From: [Flexibacter] sp. ATCC 35103
Lineage (GTDB): Bacteria > Bacteroidota > Bacteroidia > Flavobacteriales > Flavobacteriaceae
Assembly: GCF_001975985.1 (NCBI RefSeq)
Contig: NZ_MTQF01000007.1
Span: 186,001 to 250,000 of the forward strand
DNA: 64,000 nt
Direction: 5' to 3'
Shown: piece by piece, positions 24,803 to 34,204 of the stretch
Layout of the letters: each line of letters starts with the position of its first letter
Numbering within the stretch: the first letter of the stretch is position 1
Program-made: the position numbers and the translations under genes
Notes under the pieces: model-generated
Seen by the model: only the letters and a program-made list of their open reading frames with translations
What the model was told of the DNA's origin: nothing
The model's database searches: none

Positions 24803-24880
24803 TGGTTTTTTAGATTTTGCTGCAAAATAAAGAAAATAGTTTGAATGTAATGATGTCGGGTTTAAATTTTGCGAAAAATA

Positions 24881-24909
24881 AATCCCAATCTATTTCTAAA
24901 TTGGGATTC
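24881..24909 (-). terminator. Terminator of the 276-aa lipoprotein gene
   Basis: Stem AATCCCAAT/ATTGGGATT followed on the minus strand by a T-rich run. Confidence 0.75.
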
Positions 24910-24934
24910 ATAAATTTTATTGAAAATTATCTCT

Positions 24935-25765
24935 CTACATCGCTAAATTATATGAAGTTCCGTTTTCGTTCGTATAAGTATATTTACTATCACAATCATT
25001 GTTGCCATAATCTACAACTCCGTTTAGCAATTCTCCCTGAATTTTTAGTCTTCCTTTAGATATAAACTCACACGAATATTTTTTGATCAATGGTTCCTGA
25101 ACAGTTAAGGTTAATGTTCCTCCACTTTGTGCTGTTACGGTATGAGTTCCTTCGGTCATTTCATAAATATTATCCTCAAGAACAAATGGTGTTTCTACGC
25201 CTGCAGATTGTTTTATGGTAACCATTCCTGAATTAAGATAAACTCTTCCAGCTAAATCTGTAAATTTTCCGTTAGTGACTTTTCTGCTAAATTGTGGTAC
25301 AGTTGCAATAGTTGTAGTATTTACATATTCAATTGTTCCTTCCAGTTTTATTCCAGTAATAGAATAGTCTATTCTCTCAATGGTCATTTTGCTTCCTGTC
25401 GTAGTAATAGGTCCGGAAAATGTAATTTTCAGTTTTCCTTTTTTTACTATTTGATTGTCTGAGCATCCTGCAGTTCCATAATCTACCGTAAATACTTTAG
25501 GGTACGATTCTGCACTTTGCTGTGTTATGGTAATGGTGCCACAGATTCCAGTTATATTTTCGGCTGATTTTCCTGTAGATGAAATTTTTGATGAAACCAA
25601 TAATCCGGTTTTGATGTCCATTTCGTTAGTGGCGTCAATTGCAATCGAAGCTCCAACTGAGCTTACATCGGCCTGATTCGTTTTGTCATCATCATTGCTG
25701 GAACAAGAAATGTAGGTAAATCCTGTTGCACAAATGGTTAGTAATAAAATTAAGGTCTTTTTCAT
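24935..25765 (-). CDS. Hypothetical lipoprotein (276 aa)
   Basis: From the ATG at 25765, MKKTLILLLTICATGFTYIS leads to a lipobox Cys followed by SSNDDDKTNQ, a typical Bacteroidota surface-export-like acidic tail. The upstream start at 25804 adds 13 residues before the signal and is unlikely. The body is a Thr/Gly/Ile-rich beta protein with a repeated theme. GICGTITITQQSAESYPKVF and GTLTLTVQEPLIKKYSC look like related strands, and paired cysteines may form disulfides. I do not recognise a family. Confidence 0.75.
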   Translation of the reverse strand: MKKTLILLLTICATGFTYISCSSNDDDKTNQADVSSVGASIAIDATNEMDIKTGLLVSSKISSTGKSAENITGICGTITITQQSAESYPKVFTVDYGTAGCSDNQIVKKGKLKITFSGPITTTGSKMTIERIDYSITGIKLEGTIEYVNTTTIATVPQFSRKVTNGKFTDLAGRVYLNSGMVTIKQSAGVETPFVLEDNIYEMTEGTHTVTAQSGGTLTLTVQEPLIKKYSCEFISKGRLKIQGELLNGVVDYGNNDCDSKYTYTNENGTSYNLAM

Positions 25766-25830
25766 AGTAGTTTGGGTTTTTGTTAGGGTTAAAAAGGCAT
25801 TCAAATTTAATAAAAAAAGTAAATGATAAT

Positions 25831-25863
25831 AAAAAAATCCTGTAAGCAGAGCCTACAGGATTT
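25831..25863 (-). terminator. Terminator of htpG
   Basis: Stem AAATCCTGTA/TACAGGATTT with a T run on the minus strand. Confidence 0.88.
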
Positions 25864-25887
25864 AGAACGTATTTTTAATAAAAAATA

Positions 25888-27771
25888 TTATTTGATCATC
25901 TCAAAACTTCTTTTTACAAAAGCGGTTAAAGCTTCTCCTTTTAAAAGGTTTTGCGATAACTTGGCTAAGTCTAAAGCTTGTTTTACCAAGTGTTCCTGAT
26001 GTGTTTTGTCTTCAGTATTTAAGATGCTTGAAGCTAAATCTGAGTTTGTATTTACAACCAGATTATACATTTCAGGCATATTACCCATTCCAAACATTCC
26101 GCCACCACCAGATTGGCTCATTTCTTTCATTCTGCGCATGAATTCCGGTTGCGTAATGATAAAAGGAGCAGCCTGGCTATCCATAGCTTGTAGTTGTACA
26201 CTATATGCTTTAGGGATATAAGATTCTAATGAAGTTTTTAAAGTTTCCTTCTCTTCATCTGATAACTTAGAAATCGTGTTTTCGTCTTTTTTGATTAAAT
26301 TATCAATATGATCAGAATCTACACGAACAAAAGTTACATCTTTATTATCGCCTTCAATTTTTTGAATCAAGTGTGAGATGATCGGAGAATCTAAAAGCAA
26401 TACTTCGTATCCTTTTTCTTTTGCTGTTTCAATATAAGAGTGCTGTGCATCTTTATTTCCAGCATAAAGGACAACCAGTTTTCCGTCTTTATCGGTTTGG
26501 TTTTCTTTTAATTTCTCTTTTAATTCTTCAAGAGTAAAATAAGTTTCATCTACAGTTGGGTACAATACAAATGCACCTGCTTTTTCGTAGAATTTATCTT
26601 CAGAAAGCATTCCGTACTCTAAAACGATTTTAATGTCGTTCCATTTAGCTTCAAAATCAGCACGGTTTTCGTTAAATAATGCTTTAAGTTTATCCGCTAC
26701 TTTACGAGTAATATAGTTAGAAATTTTCTTAACTGCACCATCAGCTTGTAATCCTGAACGGGAAACGTTTAACGGAATATCCGGTGAATCGATAACTCCT
26801 TTTAGCATTGTCAAAAATTCAGGTACAATTCCTTCTACGTTATCTGTAACATAAACCTGGTTTTGGTACAATTGAATTTTATCTTTCTGGATTTGCATAT
26901 CAGATCCTAACTTAGGGAAGTATAAAATTCCGGTTAAGTTAAATGGATAATCTACATTTAAATGAATGTGAAACAACGGATCTTCAAATTGCATTGGATA
27001 CAATTCTCTGTAGAAGTTTTTATAATCCTCATCAGATAATTCCGTTGGTTGTTTAGTCCACGCCGGATTTGGGTTATTGATGATGTTATCAACTTCAAAA
27101 GTTTCGTTTACATAATCTTCAGGAGCATCTTCCGGTTTTGGAAGTGTTTCTGTTCTGGTTCCAAATTTAATTGGAACAGGCATAAACTTATTATACTTAT
27201 TCAATAATCCGCTGATTTTAGAATCTTCTAAAAATTCAAGAGAGTCTTCAGCGATATGCAGGATAATTTCAGTACCGCGTGAAGTTTTGTCAGCAGGCTC
27301 TAAAGTAAATTCAGGGCTACCATCGCAAGTCCAGTGCGCAGCTGGTTCGTCTTTGTATGATTTAGTGATAATTTCAACTTTTTCTGCAACCATAAAAGCA
27401 GAGTAGAAACCAAGACCAAAGTGACCAATAATTCCGGAATCTTTAGCAGAATCCTTGTATTTGTCAAGGAACTCTTCGGCTCCTGAAAAAGCAACCTGGT
27501 TAATGTATTTTTCAACTTCATCAGCTGTCATACCTAATCCCTGGTCGATGATGTGGATTTTTTTGCCTTCTTTATCAATTTTAATTTCGATAACAGGATT
27601 TCCGAATTCTACTTTAGCTTCTCCTATACTAATTAAGTGTTTTAGCTTTAAAGTCGCGTCGGTTCCGTTTGAAATTAACTCACGTAAAAAGATTTCGTGA
27701 TCGCTATACAAGAATTTTTTGATTAAGGGAAAGATGTTTTCTACCGAAACATTAATTTTACCTGTTGTCAT
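25888..27771 (-). CDS. htpG: Molecular chaperone HtpG (Hsp90)
   Basis: A 627-residue Hsp90 ATPase. N-terminal ATP-binding motifs are visible: SDHEIFLRELISNGTDAT, HIIDQGLGMTADEV, and GIIGHFGLGFYSAFMVA as the lid glycine loop. The middle domain carries IPLNVSRSGLQAD with the catalytic-loop arginine. A C-terminal dimerisation region follows, with a Gly-rich insert SGGGGMFGMG. The length is normal. It folds or stabilises client proteins in the cytoplasm. It is monocistronic with its own terminator. Confidence 0.96.
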   Translation of the reverse strand: MTTGKINVSVENIFPLIKKFLYSDHEIFLRELISNGTDATLKLKHLISIGEAKVEFGNPVIEIKIDKEGKKIHIIDQGLGMTADEVEKYINQVAFSGAEEFLDKYKDSAKDSGIIGHFGLGFYSAFMVAEKVEIITKSYKDEPAAHWTCDGSPEFTLEPADKTSRGTEIILHIAEDSLEFLEDSKISGLLNKYNKFMPVPIKFGTRTETLPKPEDAPEDYVNETFEVDNIINNPNPAWTKQPTELSDEDYKNFYRELYPMQFEDPLFHIHLNVDYPFNLTGILYFPKLGSDMQIQKDKIQLYQNQVYVTDNVEGIVPEFLTMLKGVIDSPDIPLNVSRSGLQADGAVKKISNYITRKVADKLKALFNENRADFEAKWNDIKIVLEYGMLSEDKFYEKAGAFVLYPTVDETYFTLEELKEKLKENQTDKDGKLVVLYAGNKDAQHSYIETAKEKGYEVLLLDSPIISHLIQKIEGDNKDVTFVRVDSDHIDNLIKKDENTISKLSDEEKETLKTSLESYIPKAYSVQLQAMDSQAAPFIITQPEFMRRMKEMSQSGGGGMFGMGNMPEMYNLVVNTNSDLASSILNTEDKTHQEHLVKQALDLAKLSQNLLKGEALTAFVKRSFEMIK

Positions 27772-27916
27772 ATTTTTATTATTTTTTTAGTTTAAAGTGA
27801 TGATTTTCATTTCTTCAAATAGAATACCAATTGTTTTTTGAATGACAAAATGTCGTAAGTGTTAATTTTGAAAGAAAATAATTAGATTCTAAAACAAAAG
27901 ATATTCTTATGAATTG

Positions 27917-27924
27917 TATCTTTG
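27917..27924 (+). promoter_or_regulatory. -7 box TATCTTTG of the lipocalin-like/OmpA operon
   Basis: An exact TAnnTTTG match, 51 bases before the ATG at 27976. Confidence 0.5.
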
Positions 27925-27975
27925 TCGTATAATAATTGTTAAATAAGTAAGTATTAACTTAAATAAAAGTACAAA

Positions 27976-28476
27976 ATGAAGAAAATTATTTTCATTTGCA
28001 TGATCGCAACGATGTTATTCGCGTGTAAATCAGCTTCGTCTACAGCTTCAACTGAAGCCACTCCACTATCAAAAAAACTTGACAGACCTACTCAGGTAGC
28101 TATTAAAGGAAATTGGGTTTTAACTAATGTATCTTATCCAGGTTCTGAATATATCAAGGTAAATTCTTTTGATCTTGCAGATTCTAAATGTTTCATTGGA
28201 AGTACCTGGAATTTTATTTCAAATAATAACAAAGGATCAATGGCTTTAACAGCACCAAGCTGTACTGCTTTTAGCTCACCAATTGTTTGGAGTATAAATA
28301 ATCAGGGATTGTTTGTACTTAAAATTCTTGATGCTGGTATAAAAGCAAAAAAAGTAAGAGACGGATACTTATTAAAAGTTGCCGGTTTAACTGAAAATTC
28401 ATTTCAGTTAGTTGATAACATCAACGTTGGAGGACAAGTAAAAGATGTTACTTACCAATTTCAAAGAGCTAATTAA
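27976..28476 (+). CDS. Lipocalin-like lipoprotein
   Basis: A 166-residue protein with a lipobox (MLFACKS, Cys17). A single beta-rich domain begins IKGNWVLTNVSYPGSEY and contains two cysteines (SKCFIG, APSCTAF). GNW followed by a beta barrel is the lipocalin-type start seen in many Bacteroidota lipoproteins. The ligand is unknown. It lies 17 bp upstream of the OmpA lipoprotein gene, so the two are cotranscribed and may work together in the envelope. Confidence 0.75.
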   Translation: MKKIIFICMIATMLFACKSASSTASTEATPLSKKLDRPTQVAIKGNWVLTNVSYPGSEYIKVNSFDLADSKCFIGSTWNFISNNNKGSMALTAPSCTAFSSPIVWSINNQGLFVLKILDAGIKAKKVRDGYLLKVAGLTENSFQLVDNINVGGQVKDVTYQFQRAN

Positions 28477-28493
28477 AATTAAAAATATATAAT

Positions 28494-29189
28494 ATGAAAA
28501 AGATAACAGTTTTAGGTTTGAGTAGTTTACTTGTATTAGTAAGTTTTTTTGCAAGTTGCGATTCAGTTAAAAACGCAAACAATACACAAAAAGGTGCAGG
28601 AATTGGAGTAGTTGCCGGTGGTCTTATTGGTGGTATTTTAGGAAATAATTTAGGAAAAGGCGGAAACGCTGCTTTAGGAGCTGCAATTGGAGCTGCTGTA
28701 GGTGGTGGAACTGGTGCTCTTATTGGAAACAAAATGGATAAACAAGCCCGTGAAATTGATCAGGCTTTACCAGGTGCATCTGTAGAAAGAGTAGGAGAAG
28801 GAATTCACTTGACTCTTAATGAAAATGCGGTTCGTTTTGATACAAACAAATCTACTTTGACAACTCAGGCAAAAGCAAATTTAGATAAATTAGTTCCTGT
28901 ATTTAATGAGTACGGAGATACTGATATTCAAATTTTTGGTTATACTGATAATACAGGAAAACCAGAATATAACTTAACACTTTCAGGACAAAGAGCTGCT
29001 TCTGTGCAATCTTATTTAGTTTCTAAAGGATTAAAATCAAGCCGTTTCAAAACTTCAGGTTTAGGAATTGTTGATCCAATTGCTACAAATGATACTCCGG
29101 AAGGAAGAGCTCAAAACCGTCGTGTAGAGTTTTCTATCACTGCAAATGACAAAATGGTAAATGACGCTAAAACCGAAGCAGGTAAATAG
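28494..29189 (+). CDS. OmpA family lipoprotein with glycine-zipper segment
   Basis: A 231-residue protein. Signal with lipobox FFASCDS (Cys21), then a glycine-zipper membrane-interacting stretch GAGIGVVAGGLIGGILGNN...GAALGAAIGAAVGGGTGALIG (about 36-80). A C-terminal OmpA peptidoglycan-binding domain follows: FDTNKSTLTTQAKANLDKLV, GYTDNTGKPEYN, LSGQRAASVQSYL and GRAQNRRVEF. It should tether the outer membrane to peptidoglycan. It is second in an operon with the lipocalin-like lipoprotein; a terminator follows. Confidence 0.94.
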   Translation: MKKITVLGLSSLLVLVSFFASCDSVKNANNTQKGAGIGVVAGGLIGGILGNNLGKGGNAALGAAIGAAVGGGTGALIGNKMDKQAREIDQALPGASVERVGEGIHLTLNENAVRFDTNKSTLTTQAKANLDKLVPVFNEYGDTDIQIFGYTDNTGKPEYNLTLSGQRAASVQSYLVSKGLKSSRFKTSGLGIVDPIATNDTPEGRAQNRRVEFSITANDKMVNDAKTEAGK

Positions 29190-29212
29190 TTTCAAACGCA
29201 ATAAAATTTCTT

Positions 29213-29246
29213 AAAAGCTGTTTCATAATTGAAGCAGCTTTTTTTT
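29213..29246 (+). terminator. Terminator after the OmpA lipoprotein gene
   Basis: Stem AAAAGCTG-TTTC / GAAG-CAGCTTTT followed by T8. Confidence 0.8.
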
Positions 29247-29293
29247 GACTTTAGAAATTAAACATTGTAAATTTGAACTTTCAAATACAACCC

Positions 29294-30244
29294 ATGCTTG
29301 ACATTCAGAATATTTCTTTTTCGTATACCGATAGCCCTGTTATAAAAAACGTTTCTTTTACCATAAATAAAGGCGAGAATATTGCTATTATTGGAGAAAG
29401 TGGCTGCGGAAAAAGTACACTTTTAAAATTAATGTACGGTTTATATGACTTAAAAGAAGGTAAGATCTTTTATAATGATAAACCTATTTTAGGTCCTAAA
29501 TACAATTTGATCCCGGGAATGCCTTTTATGAAATATCTGGCTCAGGATTTTGACTTGTCCCCTTTTGAAACTGTAGCCGAAAATGTTGGAAAATTCCTGT
29601 CGAATGGTTTTGCCAACATGAAAAAACTACGTGTTCAGGAATTACTAGAAATGGTAGAAATGGAGCAATTCTCTAATGTAAAAGCTAAATTTTTAAGTGG
29701 AGGACAACAACAAAGGGTAGCACTGGTAAGAGTTTTGGCTCTGGAGCCGGAAGTAATTTTATTAGATGAACCTTTTAGTCAAATAGATGCTTTTCGTAAA
29801 AACGCTTTACGTCGAAATTTATTTAGATACTTAAAACAAAAAGGAATTACCTGTATTATTGCAACTCATGACAGTACAGATGCCTTATCGTTTGCAGATG
29901 AAGCAATCGTGATGCGAAACGGAGAAGTTATCGTAAAAGATAATCCGACAAAAATTTATGAAGATCCTGAAACAAAATATGTGGCTTCGCTTTTTGGGGA
30001 AGTAAATGAGATTCCTACCCATTTGTTATTGCCGTATGAAGATCAAACACATAAAACATTAGTATATCCGCATCAGTTTAAAATGGTAACCGAATCGAAT
30101 TTACCGGTAAAAATTAGAAGGACTTATTTTAGGGGAAATCATTTTTTAATTGAAACCGTTTATAAAAGACAGCTGGTATTTTTTGAAAGTGAAATCGATT
30201 TGCCTCTGGAACAGGAAATATTTTTAGGTTTAAATTATCTTTAA
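29294..30244 (+). CDS. Orphan ABC transporter ATP-binding protein with TOBE-like C-terminus
   Basis: About 316 residues from the ATG at 29294 (an upstream start at 29273 adds seven). Walker A GESGCGKSTLLK, signature LSGGQQQRVALVRVLALEP, Walker B VILLDEPFSQID and switch ATHDSTDA are complete. After about residue 235 there is an extra domain (THLLLPYEDQTHKTLVYPH...). It resembles the TOBE extension of PotA/FbpC-type import ATPases. No permease or binding-protein gene is adjacent, so the transported substrate cannot be named. Confidence 0.9.
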   Translation: MLDIQNISFSYTDSPVIKNVSFTINKGENIAIIGESGCGKSTLLKLMYGLYDLKEGKIFYNDKPILGPKYNLIPGMPFMKYLAQDFDLSPFETVAENVGKFLSNGFANMKKLRVQELLEMVEMEQFSNVKAKFLSGGQQQRVALVRVLALEPEVILLDEPFSQIDAFRKNALRRNLFRYLKQKGITCIIATHDSTDALSFADEAIVMRNGEVIVKDNPTKIYEDPETKYVASLFGEVNEIPTHLLLPYEDQTHKTLVYPHQFKMVTESNLPVKIRRTYFRGNHFLIETVYKRQLVFFESEIDLPLEQEIFLGLNYL

Positions 30245-30296
30245 TTAGAGAATGTGTCAATTAGAAAATGAGATAATTCTTTTTAATAGTATAAAA

Positions 30297-30335
30297 ACAA
30301 GAAACCCGATAGTCTAAAAACTATCGGGTTTCTTG
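30297..30335. terminator. Bidirectional hairpin CCCGATAGT/ACTATCGGG
   Basis: Stem GAAACCCGATAGT/ACTATCGGGTTTC with a T-rich flank, between convergent genes. The core is shared with the hairpin at 39849-39884. Confidence 0.85.
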
Positions 30336-30342
30336 TTTTATT

Positions 30343-30375
30343 AAACCCGACAGGTTTTTAAAACCTGTCGGGTTT
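30343..30375. repeat. Hairpin repeat AAACCCGACAGGTTT / AAACCTGTCGGGTTT
   Basis: A perfect 15-bp inverted repeat with a 3-nt loop. A degenerate copy lies at 34142-34174. Confidence 0.85.
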
Positions 30376-30386
30376 ACTTGTATAAA

Positions 30387-32798
30387 TTAGTTCTTTAAAT
30401 ATTTCTCTAAGAATTGATCTTGTTCCCAAAGCAGGTGCAAAATGTTTTCTTTGGCAACATAACTATGTGCTTCTTTAGGTAAAATTACCATTCTTGCCGT
30501 TGCTCCCAAGCCTTTTAATGCTTGATAATAACGCTCCGTCTGCAAAGTAAAAGTTCCGGGATTATTATCTGCTTCACCGTGAACTAATAAAAGAGGTGTT
30601 TTCATTTTATCTGCATTCATAAAAGGAGACATTGCAGTATAAACCTCAGGAACTTCCCAATAATTACGTTGTTCTGTCTGGAAACCAAATGGGGTTAAGG
30701 TTCTGTTGTAAGCTCCGCTTCTTGCAATTCCGCATGCAAATAAATTAGAATGTGTTAATAGATTTGCCGTCATAAAAGCTCCGTAAGAATGTCCTCCTAT
30801 AGCTACTTTTTTACGGTTGATATATCCTAAAGCATCAACTGCATCAATTGCAGCTGCAGCATTATCTACTAATTGAGAAATAAAATTGTCATTAGGTTCT
30901 GTAGTTCCTTCTCCAATAATAGGGAAAGCTGCATCATCTAAAACGGCATATCCTTTTGTTACCCAATATACAAACGATCCATAATAAGGAGTTGTAAATT
31001 CGTTTGAGTTTTGTGTCGATTGTCCGGCGCTGTTTTTATCTTTATACTCAGCAGGATACGCCCAGATTAATAATGGTAATTTTTCTTTCTTTGCTTTGTC
31101 ATAACCGGCAGGTAAATATAAAGTTCCTGAAAGTTCAACACCATCTTTACGCTTGTACTTGATTACTTCTTTGCTAACATCTTTAATGCTTTCAAACGGA
31201 TTTGGGAAATAAGTAATTGGCGTTAAGCTATTTTGTTTTTTAATGTTTCTAAAATAATAATTAGGATATTCACTCTTAGACTGGATCTGAACTAAAACCT
31301 TACCGGTTTTAAAATCTTCAATACCTAATAAATCCTCTTTTTTATCTTTATAAGCCGAAGTATAAAGGCGTTTAGACTGCAATGTTTTTAAGTTAAATTC
31401 ATCAATAAAAGGAAATTGTCCTTCTTTTGTATATCCTTCTCCAATACGATATGCATTGTCTTTTTCGATCGCTAAAACATATTTGTTGTATTCATTCTTT
31501 TTAGTTTCAAAAGTTCCCGGATCTGAATAAACATCTTGTTGGTTTCTGTCTGTAATTACTTTTGCTTGCTGGGCAGGATTTGACGGATTGATTAAATATG
31601 TTTTTGTATTACGGGTATCGTACCATTCGTCAGTAAGAAAAGCGATATTGTCATTACCCCAAACAATGTCATTGTAGCGTTGAGGTACTTTTACTAATGC
31701 TGTTGCATTGTTTGTAAAAGGTGCATCCCAAAGAAAAACTTCATCTCTAAATTCGACTTTGTTTGCAGGATCTCCTTCGTCTAAAGCAACAACATATGAT
31801 AAGGTTGCGGGTTTGTCATTTCTCCAGGTCATTTCTCTTTTTCCTTTGCGAACTGCCATAAAACCTTTTGGTATTACTTCGTTTAAAGGAACTTCATTAA
31901 CTACTTTAACTTCTTTTCCTCTTGCATCATAAACAACAGTTCTGGATGGAAATCGATTTAAAGGAACAACATATGAAAACGGTTTCTGGATTGTAGTTAG
32001 CATAATATAATTACCATCCGGCGAAATTTTTTCTCCGGCATACATGGCTGCTTCCTTAAACAAAGTGGCAGTTCCGTTAAGGTTAACTTTATACAATTCA
32101 GAAGTAATAATATTCTCAAAATTAATTTCGTCATTTTGATTTTTCAACATATCAGGGTAGGTTCTATTCTGAGATTTTGCCCCTGATGTGTTAGAAATAA
32201 TAGGTCCGGCTGGCAGATCTTTTTTAGAATCCAATAATGGTTTTCTGTTTTTTGGCAACATTTTAACCAAGATAGTTTCATTGTCTAAAAACCAGCTAAA
32301 CGGATTGCCAAGATTTGCATTTACAGTCGCATCTGTAAGTTTTGTAGCTTTTACAGTTGCAACATCTACAACCCAAAGTTCTACACCCGTATTTGTAGTA
32401 TGCGAGAATAAAATTTTCTTATCATTTGGTGACCAGAGAACATTCGTTATCTTAGGATTTTCAGGTAAACCTGTAACTTGTATTTCGTCTTTTCCACTAA
32501 TTTTTCTAAGCTTAAGATTAATTGTGTACGTTGCTGTACTCGAAATATTAGTTACCGGATTAATTCTCACACCACCTAATCGAAGTTCGTCCTGGTTAAG
32601 ATCATCTAATGTTTTATATGTATTTCTGTAAAGGAGCAACATATTCTCTTTTTTAGTATCCATAGATACAAGGGGAGCTTTTTGGTAATCAGCTAAATCT
32701 AATATAGATTTTGATGGTTTTTGGTAGGTTAAATTTTCCTGAGCAAAGGCAAAAAAGCCAATGTTAAGAAATAAGAGGAGTGTAACCTTTAATTTCAT
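30387..32798 (-). CDS. Exported S9 family prolyl oligopeptidase-type serine peptidase
   Basis: An 803-residue protein with a signal peptide (MKLKVTLLLFLNIGFFAFAQ, residues 1-20). A WD-like beta-propeller (about 60-520) precedes an alpha/beta-hydrolase peptidase domain. The nucleophile is in AIGGHSYGAFMTANLL, the acid in LLVHGEADNNPGTF and the histidine in LPKEAHSYV. The size and the GGHSYGAFM form resemble the glutamyl-endopeptidase-like branch of S9. It is probably periplasmic and processes peptides. It is monocistronic and convergent with the ABC ATPase gene. Confidence 0.92.
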   Translation of the reverse strand: MKLKVTLLLFLNIGFFAFAQENLTYQKPSKSILDLADYQKAPLVSMDTKKENMLLLYRNTYKTLDDLNQDELRLGGVRINPVTNISSTATYTINLKLRKISGKDEIQVTGLPENPKITNVLWSPNDKKILFSHTTNTGVELWVVDVATVKATKLTDATVNANLGNPFSWFLDNETILVKMLPKNRKPLLDSKKDLPAGPIISNTSGAKSQNRTYPDMLKNQNDEINFENIITSELYKVNLNGTATLFKEAAMYAGEKISPDGNYIMLTTIQKPFSYVVPLNRFPSRTVVYDARGKEVKVVNEVPLNEVIPKGFMAVRKGKREMTWRNDKPATLSYVVALDEGDPANKVEFRDEVFLWDAPFTNNATALVKVPQRYNDIVWGNDNIAFLTDEWYDTRNTKTYLINPSNPAQQAKVITDRNQQDVYSDPGTFETKKNEYNKYVLAIEKDNAYRIGEGYTKEGQFPFIDEFNLKTLQSKRLYTSAYKDKKEDLLGIEDFKTGKVLVQIQSKSEYPNYYFRNIKKQNSLTPITYFPNPFESIKDVSKEVIKYKRKDGVELSGTLYLPAGYDKAKKEKLPLLIWAYPAEYKDKNSAGQSTQNSNEFTTPYYGSFVYWVTKGYAVLDDAAFPIIGEGTTEPNDNFISQLVDNAAAAIDAVDALGYINRKKVAIGGHSYGAFMTANLLTHSNLFACGIARSGAYNRTLTPFGFQTEQRNYWEVPEVYTAMSPFMNADKMKTPLLLVHGEADNNPGTFTLQTERYYQALKGLGATARMVILPKEAHSYVAKENILHLLWEQDQFLEKYLKN

Positions 32799-33020
32799 AA
32801 TTTGAATTTTAGGAGTTTAAAAATGGTATTCGTTATGTTTGACTAAAGTAATTGAATCTTGTTACATTTTATGGGTTATTTTTCATAGTTTTCATCATTT
32901 TGATGTAAAAACTGATTTTTCAAAATGCAAATAGTCTTAATTCGATATATAATTAAAGTATATTAAATTGTCAATTACGAAAAAAACACTAATTTGTACG
33001 CTAATGATTTAAAGTATACT

Positions 33021-33028
33021 TAAATTTG
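33021..33028 (+). promoter_or_regulatory. -7 box TAAATTTG of fabH
   Basis: An exact TAnnTTTG match, 32 bases before the fabH ATG. It lies in a 262-bp divergent gap that otherwise shows only AT-rich sequence. Confidence 0.5.
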
Positions 33029-33060
33029 CATTCCAAATTTTTAACAAATAACAAAAGAAT

Positions 33061-34068
33061 ATGTATCATTCAAAAATAGCGGGCTTAGGATATTATGTTC
33101 CTTCCAATGTTGTGACCAACGACGATTTGTCTAAAATTATTGATACCAATGATGAGTGGATTCAGGAACGTACAGGAATTCAGGAGCGCAGACATATTAT
33201 TCGTGGAGAAGATACCACAACTACAATGGGAGTAAAAGCAGCTAAAATTGCTATAGAACGTTCTGGCGTAGCCAAAGAAGATATTGATTTTGTAGTTTTT
33301 GCTACATTAAGTCCTGATTACTATTTTCCAGGTCCCGGAGTTTTAGTACAACGTGATTTAGGATTAAGAACTGTTGGGGCATTAGATGTAAGAAATCAGT
33401 GTTCTGGTTTTGTTTATGCTATATCTGTTGCAGATCAATACATTAAAACCGGAATGTATAAAAACATTTTGGTAATTGGTTCTGAAGTTCATTCTACAGG
33501 ATTAGATATGACAACCCGCGGTCGTGGAGTTTCTGTGATTTTTGGAGACGGGGCTGGAGCAGCAGTTTTGAGCCGTGAAGAAGATTTAACAAAAGGAATT
33601 TTATCTACTCACTTACATTCAGAAGGACAACATGCAGAGGAATTAGCTTTGCAGGCACCAGGAATGGGAGCACGTTGGGTAACTGATATTTTGGCAGATA
33701 ATGACCCAAACGACGAAAGTTATTATCCGTACATGAACGGACAATTTGTATTTAAAAATGCCGTAGTTCGTTTTGCAGAAGTAATTAACGAAGGTTTGGA
33801 AGCAAACGGTTTACAGGTTTCAGATATTGATATGTTGATTCCGCATCAGGCGAATTTGAGAATTTCACAATTCATTCAGAACAAATTCAAATTGACGGAT
33901 GATCAGGTGCATAATAATATCCAGAAGTATGGTAATACAACCGCAGCGTCAATTCCAATTGCTTTGACAGAAGCTTGGGAACAAGGAAAAATAAAATCTG
34001 GAGACACAGTTGTTTTAGCTGCGTTTGGTAGTGGTTTTACCTGGGCAAGCGCAATCATTAAATGGTAA
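33061..34068 (+). CDS. fabH: 3-oxoacyl-[acyl-carrier-protein] synthase III
   Basis: A 335-residue KASIII that starts fatty-acid synthesis by condensing an acyl-CoA with malonyl-ACP. The catalytic triad is intact: Cys114 in VRNQCSGFVYA, His262 in LIPHQANLR and Asn292 in KYGNTTAAS. The N-terminal DEWIQERTGIQERR motif is diagnostic. Length is typical. No rpmF-plsX cluster is adjacent, unlike many FabH loci, so it may be one of several paralogues. A terminator follows. Confidence 0.94.
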   Translation: MYHSKIAGLGYYVPSNVVTNDDLSKIIDTNDEWIQERTGIQERRHIIRGEDTTTTMGVKAAKIAIERSGVAKEDIDFVVFATLSPDYYFPGPGVLVQRDLGLRTVGALDVRNQCSGFVYAISVADQYIKTGMYKNILVIGSEVHSTGLDMTTRGRGVSVIFGDGAGAAVLSREEDLTKGILSTHLHSEGQHAEELALQAPGMGARWVTDILADNDPNDESYYPYMNGQFVFKNAVVRFAEVINEGLEANGLQVSDIDMLIPHQANLRISQFIQNKFKLTDDQVHNNIQKYGNTTAASIPIALTEAWEQGKIKSGDTVVLAAFGSGFTWASAIIKW

Positions 34069-34091
34069 ATTAATTCATCTTGCATTATATT

Positions 34092-34127
34092 TTAAAACCT
34101 GCTCTTTTTTAGAGCAGGTTTTTTTTA
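34092..34127 (+). terminator. Terminator of fabH
   Basis: Stem AAAACCTGCTC/GAGCAGGTTTT followed by T8. Confidence 0.9.
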
Positions 34128-34141
34128 TAAATTGCATATTC

Positions 34142-34174
34142 AAACCTGTTAGGTTTTTAAAACTTGTTAGGTTT
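34142..34174. repeat. Degenerate copy of AACCTGTTAGGTTT hairpin repeat
   Basis: AAACCTGTTAGGTTT-TTAAAAC-TTGTTAGGTTT, related to 30343-30375. It lies between the fabH terminator and cutC. Confidence 0.6.
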
Positions 34175-34204
34175 CTTTTGCGGAAAAACAGATTAAAAAA
34201 CAAA

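Noticed and set aside
32188..32631. Plus-strand ORF of 147 codons opposite the S9 peptidase
   Set aside because: It is a shadow frame of the peptidase gene with Ser/Val-rich composition and no signal.
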